A DNA stretch of 64,000 nucleotides. Origin: Pseudomonas matsuisoli (lineage in GTDB: Bacteria; Pseudomonadota; Gammaproteobacteria; Pseudomonadales; Pseudomonadaceae). The stretch is taken from the NCBI RefSeq assembly GCF_014647635.1, contig NZ_BMPO01000005.1, positions 1-64,000 on the forward strand, written 5' to 3'. Position numbers and translations under genes: made by a program. The number at the start of each line of letters is the position of its first letter. Position 1 is the stretch's first letter. Positions 58,561 to 64,000 of the stretch are shown here, one piece after another. A model generated the notes under the pieces. It ran no database searches. It was given only the letters and a program-made list of their open reading frames with translations, and was not told where the DNA came from.

Positions 58561-59277
58561 TCAGGTGACCAGGCCAACGATGATCGGCAAGAACAACGCG
58601 GTGGCGACGCCCATCAAACTCATGGCGAGCGCTGCCAACGCGCCACATTCCTCGCCCTCCTGAAGCGCACGCGAGGTACCAACGGCATGCGCCGTCAGAC
58701 CAAGCGTGATCCCCACCGCGGCTACATGTCGAACACCACATCGCCGCAGCAGTTCCGGCCCGATGATGGCGCCCATTACGCCGGTAATCAGGACGAAGAC
58801 AGCCGCCAGCGCGGCGTCGCCGCCCATTTCGTTAGCAACGAGCATCGCGATGGGCGATGTGACCGACTTTGGCAACAGGCTCATGAGCCAGAACCGGTCC
58901 AGGCCGAACAGCCACCCGAAGAAGCCAACAGACAGTGTCGCGAAGCAGCCACCCACGGCTAGCGTGATCATGATCGGTACGAACAACTGCCTGATCCGGC
59001 GAATGTTCAGGTAGAGCGGAACCGCCAATGCGATGGTCGCAGGTCCCAACAGCACGCTCATGATCGAAACGCTTTGGCGATATTCCACGTACTGAATGCC
59101 GCACGACAAGAGCACGCCCACCACCAGCAACACCGACAACAACACGGGCTGCAGGAAAACCCAGCGCGTTCGCTCGTAGACGGCCAACGCCAGCTGGTAC
59201 GCCGCAAGCGTTATCCCAATGCCGAACAAGGGGTGATGCACCACCGCGACCCAGGCCGCGTGCCAGTCCAGCATCAT
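58561..59277 (-). CDS. lrgB: LrgB/CidB family membrane protein
   Basis: This 238-residue protein has about seven membrane helices and the family signatures ALAVPLYLNIRRIRQ, LLPKSVTSPIAMLVA (about 141) and the C-terminal GTSRALQEGEECGALAALAM. LrgAB-type proteins modulate murein hydrolase export or metabolite transport. The start overlaps the lrgA stop (ATGA). In plants and some bacteria the fused form transports glycolate, so the label antiholin is not proven here. Confidence 0.9.
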   Translation of the reverse strand: MMLDWHAAWVAVVHHPLFGIGITLAAYQLALAVYERTRWVFLQPVLLSVLLVVGVLLSCGIQYVEYRQSVSIMSVLLGPATIALAVPLYLNIRRIRQLFVPIMITLAVGGCFATLSVGFFGWLFGLDRFWLMSLLPKSVTSPIAMLVANEMGGDAALAAVFVLITGVMGAIIGPELLRRCGVRHVAAVGITLGLTAHAVGTSRALQEGEECGALAALAMSLMGVATALFLPIIVGLVT

Positions 59278-59636
59278 GAGTGTTCTCGCGGCTGCTCGCG
59301 GCGATCCAACAGGCGCTGCATCAGCACACCACAAACGATCATCGAGAGCGCCAGCGAGATAACGAGCGACGCGATCAGCGCCCAGAAATGCGTCAGGATG
59401 GCTGATCCGTAGGCCATCACACCTACTGCGGGCGGAACCAGCAGCAATGGCAGATAGCGCAGCAAGCCGTTCGCCGCTGCACTGAGTTGCGGGCCGACTT
59501 CCCCCCGCACGAGCAGAAAAATGAACAACCCGACCAATCCGATGATGGGCGCGGGCAACATCGGCAGCAACAGGACATTGATGCACGTACCTAGCAGTTG
59601 GCACACCACCAGCCAGGTCAAACCTCTAAGTAACAT
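59274..59636 (-). CDS. lrgA: CidA/LrgA family holin-like protein
   Basis: This 120-residue protein has four hydrophobic helices and the family motif MLPAPIIGLVGLFIFLL (PGSIIGM-like, about 26) with VPPAVGVMAYG. It is first of the lrgAB pair, followed by the LON-domain gene. The 199-bp region 59637-59835 upstream shows no gene and must hold its promoter and that of the divergent gene. Confidence 0.9.
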   Translation of the reverse strand: MLLRGLTWLVVCQLLGTCINVLLLPMLPAPIIGLVGLFIFLLVRGEVGPQLSAAANGLLRYLPLLLVPPAVGVMAYGSAILTHFWALIASLVISLALSMIVCGVLMQRLLDRREQPREHS

Positions 59637-59835
59637 GGGCGAAATCCAGAAACGAACAAGATAGAGGCGGCAGGGAGCGCCCCGCCTACCAAAAGCAGCT
59701 TGATACAGATGAAGGCCAAGATTATACCCCTATGCCTCAACGCCCAGTCGCCGCTGGCAGTGGCCGGCATGCGTCACACCCGCACATGAGCGCTCCGTTG
59801 CGGTCCGATGGATAAGGACGCGCGTTGGAGGCCCC

Positions 59836-60480
59836 ATGTATCTAACCCCCCAGAACATCCTGCTGGCCGGTGCGACAGGCTTGGTCGGCGAGCATTTGCT
59901 CGACCGATTGCTAAGCGAACCCACGGTTAAACGGGTCGTCGCTCCGACCCGCCGGCCGCTGGTGGTACATGCTCATCTCGAAAACCCGGTGGGGCCCGAT
60001 GTGCTACTAGCGCTCGACCAGAGCGCAGAAGGCATCGACACCGCATTTTGCTGTCTCGGCTCGACCATGGCCGATGCCGGTTCCGAAGAGGCCTTCAAGC
60101 GAATCGACCATGACCTGATCCTCGCAATTGCCGACAGGGCCCGGAAGCTGGGGGCGCGGCATCTCCTGGTCGTCAGCGCGATCGGCGCAGACAGCTCATC
60201 GTCGTTCTTCTATAACCGCGTGAAGGGCGAAACCGAACGCGCACTCCAGGCACAGAACTGGCCTCAGCTCACCATCGCCCGACCTTCCTTGTTGCTTGGC
60301 CATCGGCAGAAGGCGAGAACGGCTGAAACCCTCGCAGGGCCGATCATGAAGCACCTACCAGGCAAATGGGGCGCGATCGAGGCAAGCCAGCTCGCGCGTG
60401 CACTCTGGCGTCTTGCTTTGGAAGAAGGTGATGGCGTGCGTATTGTCGAGTGCGATGTCCTTCGCCAGCTAGGGCGCTAA
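59836..60480 (+). CDS. NAD(P)H-binding Rossmann protein (HTATIP2-like)
   Basis: This 214-residue protein has an N-terminal dinucleotide-binding motif [15 protein letters not shown] (about 9), [22 protein letters not shown] (given in part), [21 protein letters not shown] with the Tyr/Lys pair expected in short-chain-dehydrogenase-like folds, and ARPSLLLG. It resembles the atypical SDR a5 (HTATIP2) subgroup. Substrate is unknown. It converges on dnaB with an 8-bp gap. Confidence 0.8.
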   Translation: MYLTPQNILLAGATGLVGEHLLDRLLSEPTVKRVVAPTRRPLVVHAHLENPVGPDVLLALDQSAEGIDTAFCCLGSTMADAGSEEAFKRIDHDLILAIADRARKLGARHLLVVSAIGADSSSSFFYNRVKGETERALQAQNWPQLTIARPSLLLGHRQKARTAETLAGPIMKHLPGKWGAIEASQLARALWRLALEEGDGVRIVECDVLRQLGR

Positions 60481-60488
60481 ACGCTTGC

Positions 60489-61883
60489 TTACTCGTCATC
60501 CCAGTTGTAGCTGCCAGGGGCAAGATTTTCGAAACGCGAGTACTTGCCCAGAAATGCCAGGCGCGCAGTGCCAAGGGGGCCGTTACGCTGCTTGCCGATG
60601 ATGATCTCGGCCACGCCTTTGAATTCGGTTTCAGGGTGGTACACCTCATCCCGGTAGACGAACAGAATGATGTCGGCGTCCTGCTCGATTGCCCCGGATT
60701 CACGCAAGTCAGAGTTGATCGGACGCTTGTTCGGTCGCTGCTCGAGCCCCCGGTTCAGCTGCGAAAGAGCAATCACCGGGCAGTTGAATTCTTTGGCAAG
60801 CGCCTTCAGCGAGCGGGAAATTTCGGAAATTTCGTTCACCCGACTGTCGCCGCTTGATCCTGGGATCTGCATCAGCTGCAAGTAGTCGACCATGATGAGG
60901 CCAATCTCGCCGTGCTCTCGCGCCAGGCGGCGCGTACGCGCCCGCATTTCCGAAGGTGAGATACCCGCCGTATCGTCGATGAATAACTTGCGATCGTTGA
61001 GCAGGTTGACGGCCGACGTCAGGCGCGGCCAGTCATCGTCGTCCAGACGGCCCGCACGCACCTTGGTCTGATCGATACGGCCGAGCGACGCCAACATACG
61101 AATCACGATGGATTCCGATGGCATCTCCAATGAGTACACCAGGATCGACTTGTCGCTACGCATCAATGCGTTTTCCACCAGGTTCATGGCGAACGTGGTC
61201 TTACCCATGGACGGACGGCCGGCGACGATGATCATGTCCGCAGGCTGCAGGCCGCTGGTCAAGTTATCGAGGTCGGTAAAGCCAGTGGAAAGCCCGGTAA
61301 TCGCGTCCCCGGCATTGAACAGCTCATCGATGCGATCGATCGCCTTGACGAGAATGTCGTTGATCCCGACCGGCCCGCCGGTTTTCGGACGCGCTTCGGC
61401 GATCTGGAAGATCAGCCGCTCGGCCTCGTCGAGAATCTCTTCACCTGTGCGCCCCTGCGGGGCGTAGGCCGCATCCGCGATCTCGTTGCTAACGCCGATC
61501 AGGTTCCGCAGCGTCGCGCGCTCACGAATGATCTGCGCATAGGCCTTGATGTTCGCAACGGACGGCGTGTTCTTCGCAAGCTCACCCAGATACGCAAGGC
61601 CACCCACTTGCGCGAGCTGCCCTTCCTTGTCGAGCTGTTCGGAGAGCGTAACCACGTCGAACGGCGCGTTACGCTCCGCTAGCCGGAAGATCGCGCGAAA
61701 AATGAGCCGGTGGTCGTGACGATAGAAATCGCCATCCGAGACCTGATCCAGTACTCGCTCCCAAGCATTATTGTCGAGCATCAAGCCACCCAGAACGGCC
61801 TGCTCCGCCTCGATGGAATGCGGAGGCACTTTCAGCGCGGAGGTTTCCAGGTCGTATTGCTCGGAGATACTGATGTCGTTCAT
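60489..61883 (-). CDS. dnaB: Replicative DNA helicase DnaB
   Basis: This 464-residue hexameric helicase has an N-terminal DnaG-interacting domain (about 15-120, HSIEAEQAVLGGLMLDN) and a RecA-like C-domain with Walker A GRPSMGKTTFAMN (about 220), Walker B IMVDYLQLM (about 320) and SRSLKALAKEFN. No intein is present in the usual site. ATG 61883 gives the family start. It follows rplI after a terminator, the usual gammaproteobacterial order. Confidence 0.97.
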   Translation of the reverse strand: MNDISISEQYDLETSALKVPPHSIEAEQAVLGGLMLDNNAWERVLDQVSDGDFYRHDHRLIFRAIFRLAERNAPFDVVTLSEQLDKEGQLAQVGGLAYLGELAKNTPSVANIKAYAQIIRERATLRNLIGVSNEIADAAYAPQGRTGEEILDEAERLIFQIAEARPKTGGPVGINDILVKAIDRIDELFNAGDAITGLSTGFTDLDNLTSGLQPADMIIVAGRPSMGKTTFAMNLVENALMRSDKSILVYSLEMPSESIVIRMLASLGRIDQTKVRAGRLDDDDWPRLTSAVNLLNDRKLFIDDTAGISPSEMRARTRRLAREHGEIGLIMVDYLQLMQIPGSSGDSRVNEISEISRSLKALAKEFNCPVIALSQLNRGLEQRPNKRPINSDLRESGAIEQDADIILFVYRDEVYHPETEFKGVAEIIIGKQRNGPLGTARLAFLGKYSRFENLAPGSYNWDDE

Positions 61884-61950
61884 GGCGCGATGGGCAACGA
61901 GAAAAAAGAAACAGAAGTGTGCACTACCCGAGGGTACATGCAGAAAGACA

Positions 61951-61985
61951 ATCGGGCACGGCCATCGAAATGGCGCGTGCCCGAT
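61951..61985 (-). terminator. Rho-independent terminator after rplI
   Basis: ATCGGGCACG (61951-61960) pairs with CGTGCCCGAT (61976-61985), enclosing GCCAT/ATGGC, and has a one-base bulge. On the minus strand it is followed by TGTCTTTCTG. It ends the rpsF-rpsR-DUF2232-rplI transcript before dnaB. Confidence 0.8.
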
Positions 61986-62035
61986 TCTCGGCAGGCTCCG
62001 CACATAGGTGCGAGGCCCGCGTGCCGCTTTAGCGA

Positions 62036-62482
62036 TTAAGCTGCGATGACGATCAGCTTGACGGTCGCTTCGACGTCGGAGTGCAGATTCACTGCAACGT
62101 CGTATTCGCCGGTCTGGCGAATGGTGCCGTTCGGCAGGCGAACTTCGCTCTTGGCAACTTCGACGCCAGAAGCAGTCAGCGCGTCAGCGATGTCGGCAGT
62201 ACCGATAGAACCGAACAGCTTGCCCTCATCGCCCGCAGTAGCGGTGATGGTGACTTCCAGCTCGGAGAGCTGAGCTGCACGCGTTTCAGCGGATGCACGG
62301 CGATCGGCAGCGGCTTTCTCGAGCTCGGCACGGCGTGCTTCGAACGCAGCGACGTTCTCGGCAGTGGCCGCAGTCGCTTTGCCCTTCGGCAGCAGATAGT
62401 TACGGCCGTAGCCGGCTTTCACGTTCACTTTGTCGCCAAGGTTGCCCAGGTTGGCGATTTTTTCCAGCAGGATGACTTCCAT
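62036..62482 (-). CDS. rplI: 50S ribosomal protein bL9
   Basis: The 148-residue protein has the N-terminal L9 signature [20 protein letters not shown] and [16 protein letters not shown], a long connecting helix and a C-terminal domain ending [14 protein letters not shown]. Length is typical. It is last of the rpsF-rpsR-DUF2232-rplI operon. Confidence 0.98.
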   Translation of the reverse strand: MEVILLEKIANLGNLGDKVNVKAGYGRNYLLPKGKATAATAENVAAFEARRAELEKAAADRRASAETRAAQLSELEVTITATAGDEGKLFGSIGTADIADALTASGVEVAKSEVRLPNGTIRQTGEYDVAVNLHSDVEATVKLIVIAA

Positions 62483-62501
62483 TGGGTCTTACCTCTTAAC
62501 T

Positions 62502-63389
62502 TTAACCTTCACCGCCCGTGGAATCGTCTTTGGCGTTCTTGTCACGCCGGCGGCGACCACGGAAATCAATCAGACTGTCGACGATGGCCAAGACCACCAG
62601 CAACGGATAGATCACGTGCAGAAACAGCACAATCACCACGTACAGCCCTACGATCCAGAAGCGGCTGAAGCCAACTCCGTGGATAACGGCCAGACCTGCA
62701 AATGCCAACGGCACACTGCATATCGGCGTCAACATCGCCATCTGCGGGCCTAGGTTGGGACCGAGCAACATCCCGATCATCAACAAAGCCGTTAACGGCA
62801 AAGGCATCCTCAGGGCACGAAACTCAGCCCCGAACCCGCCCGGGTTGTACAGCAGTGCTTGCCAATATCGACCCAGCATCAGGCTTAGGATCGATACCAA
62901 CTGCAGCAGGGCGGCCATGAGCCCGGTCAAGACCGAGGCCAGCAACCCTGCAAGACGCGTGCGCTCTTCGACCGACAACTGTTCGTAGGTACTGCCGAGT
63001 AACTGCGGCAGGAACTTTTCGAACTCGGTCGCCAGGGCCTGAATACTGTCGCCGAACACGGCGGTGAGCAGCATTCCGAAGACGATGCCAACCGCGACGC
63101 TCGCCATCAGCGTTCGTTGCCACGACGCGCTACTGCGAAGGACCAACGCCAGCGAAAGCGTCCCAAGGATGATCATTAGGGCTCTCGGCTCGCCGAAAAA
63201 CCACCAGACCAACGCGGGAAGCAATCCCCAAACGACGATCCCTAGCGCATCACTCAACCCACGGCGCAGCAGCACGAGGCTACTGGCCGCGGCACTCAGC
63301 CAGAACAACAACGGCAGAGCGGCAGATCCAACCACCACGAAGGTGGCCTGCTTACGGCCGCGCATGATCAGATCTGCCAGAGCGCGCAT
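62502..63389 (-). CDS. DUF2232 / YybS-like membrane protein
   Basis: This 295-residue protein has about eight membrane helices, a hydrophobic N-terminal half (SAALPLLFWLSAAASSLVLL), a charged loop near residues 125-150 (FEKFLPQLLGSTYEQLSVEERTR, given in part) and a very basic end (RGRRRRDKNAKDDS). DUF2232 proteins often lie between rpsR and rplI in gammaproteobacteria. Function is unknown. It has family similarity to predicted substrate-specific transport components, which is not a function call. Confidence 0.85.
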   Translation of the reverse strand: MRALADLIMRGRKQATFVVVGSAALPLLFWLSAAASSLVLLRRGLSDALGIVVWGLLPALVWWFFGEPRALMIILGTLSLALVLRSSASWQRTLMASVAVGIVFGMLLTAVFGDSIQALATEFEKFLPQLLGSTYEQLSVEERTRLAGLLASVLTGLMAALLQLVSILSLMLGRYWQALLYNPGGFGAEFRALRMPLPLTALLMIGMLLGPNLGPQMAMLTPICSVPLAFAGLAVIHGVGFSRFWIVGLYVVIVLFLHVIYPLLVVLAIVDSLIDFRGRRRRDKNAKDDSTGGEG

Positions 63390-63422
63390 GCGCTATCTAT
63401 CCTTGCTTTCGACTACCTGAAA

Positions 63423-63653
63423 TCAGCGGCCGTGGCTGTCGGTGTAGGGCAGCAGAGCCAGGTAGCGAGCGCGCTTGATCGCAGTCGCCAGCTGACGCTG
63501 ATACTTGGCTTTGGTACCGGTGATACGGCTAGGAACGATTTTGCCGGTTTCGGAAACGTAGGCTTTCAGGGTGTTGAGATCCTTGTAATCGATCTCTTTC
63601 ACGCCTTCGGCGGTGAAACGGCAGAACTTACGACGACGGAAGAAACGTGCCAT
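63423..63653 (-). CDS. rpsR: 30S ribosomal protein bS18
   Basis: The 76-residue protein starts [12 protein letters not shown] and has [20 protein letters not shown] and [20 protein letters not shown], all diagnostic of bS18. It pairs with bS6, encoded 27 bp upstream. Length matches Escherichia coli bS18 (75). Confidence 0.99.
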   Translation of the reverse strand: MARFFRRRKFCRFTAEGVKEIDYKDLNTLKAYVSETGKIVPSRITGTKAKYQRQLATAIKRARYLALLPYTDSHGR

Positions 63654-63680
63654 GAATGTGGCTCCTCAAATGATCCGGAA

Positions 63681-64000
63681 TTACTCGTCAGCGCTGTTAT
63701 CGCTGCTGTCGTTGTTGCCTTCGTTCGACGAATCGGACTCAGGACGCTCACGACGCTCGCGACGCTCGCTGCGGTTTTCTTCGGCCTTGAGCATCTCGGA
63801 CTGGTCGGTGACGGCCTCGTCGCGACGGATGATCAGGTTACGGATCACAGCATCGTTGTAACGGAAGTTGTCTTCCAGTTCGCTCAGAGCCTTGTCGCCG
63901 CACTCGACGTTCAGCATCACGTAGTGAGCCTTGTGAACGTTGTTGATGGCGTAGGCCAACTGGCGACGGCCCCAGTCTTCCATACGGTGGATCTTGCCAC
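63681..64000 (-). CDS. rpsF: 30S ribosomal protein bS6 (N-terminus beyond window)
   Basis: The visible C-terminal part reads [33 protein letters not shown] and [10 protein letters not shown], all diagnostic of bS6. The rest of the N-terminus lies past base 64000, so the ATG at 63983 is internal. The tail is a long charged region rich in Glu, Arg, Ser and Asn (about 35 residues), longer than in Escherichia coli, which may reflect lineage-specific extension. It heads the ribosomal operon. Confidence 0.97.
   Translation of the reverse strand, partial: GKIHRMEDWGRRQLAYAINNVHKAHYVMLNVECGDKALSELEDNFRYNDAVIRNLIIRRDEAVTDQSEMLKAEENRSERRERRERPESDSSNEGNNDSSDNSADE

Noticed and set aside
61884..62035. 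Replication origin beside dnaB
   Set aside because: No DnaA boxes, AT-rich unwinding region or dnaA-dnaN genes are seen. The gap holds only the rplI terminator and a dnaB leader.

Overview
The window is a GC-rich, gene-dense bacterial chromosome segment. It reads as a gammaproteobacterium of the order Xanthomonadales (Lysobacterales), and probably the family Rhodanobacteraceae (Luteibacter/Dyella type). This placement is inferred from protein character (fused EIIA-HPr-EI FruB, DUF1631, DUF2232 next to rplI/rpsR, LptE, AmpDE), gene order, and abundant short GTAGGGTGG-type REP palindromes with a decayed REP-associated tyrosine transposase. No rRNA is present, so the taxon is not proven.

Layout. 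1-104: the end of an IS110-family transposase. 137-7814: the fructose PTS operon fruBKA (minus strand), its divergent LacI-type regulator fruR and a TatD hydrolase, with a FruR-type operator between them. 7938-13172: ampDE, a large DUF1631 protein and nadC. 13222-13297: tRNA-Thr(CGT) with its own promoter and terminator. 13473-19147: an accessory stretch with a TupA-like ATP-grasp, a polysaccharide flippase, two decayed transposases (RAYT and IS200/IS605 TnpA) and a very AT-rich TfpO/PglL-like oligosaccharyltransferase. The last gene lies directly behind pilA, whose product ends in a C-terminal serine. 19204-26021: type IV pilus genes pilA (minus strand, candidate sigma-54 promoter) and pilBCD (plus strand), then coaE and yacG, with a sugar isomerase inserted. 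26243-31819: rluE, amn, thiD-thiE and hemL.

32120-38766: a Sel1 protein, DUF1820, miaB, then phoH-ybeY-corC-lnt. 39039-44826: ydcF, ybeL, leuS, lptE and holA. 45082-56406: lipA (plus strand) facing a long minus-strand series, proA-nadD-rsfS-rlmH-mrdA-rodA-mltB-rlpA-dacA-ybeD-lipB. This series joins proline/NAD synthesis and ribosome silencing to the elongasome and lipoylation. 56636-64000: a DedA-PAP2 fusion, a LON-domain protein, lrgAB, an NAD(P)-binding protein, dnaB, and the rpsF-rpsR-DUF2232-rplI operon (rpsF cut by the window edge).

Most of the window is conserved housekeeping sequence. The unusual material is the tRNA-Thr to pilA interval (a possible pilin-glycan locus with dead transposases) and the REP palindromes, of several subfamilies, that fill most convergent intergenic gaps. 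I found no CRISPR array, prophage or wholly new multi-gene system. The best-supported novelties are the TfpO-pilin pair, the REP/RAYT relationship, an IS200/IS605 transposase that has lost its HUH histidines, a second EIIA-like domain without its histidine in FruB, and the DedA-PAP2 fusion.
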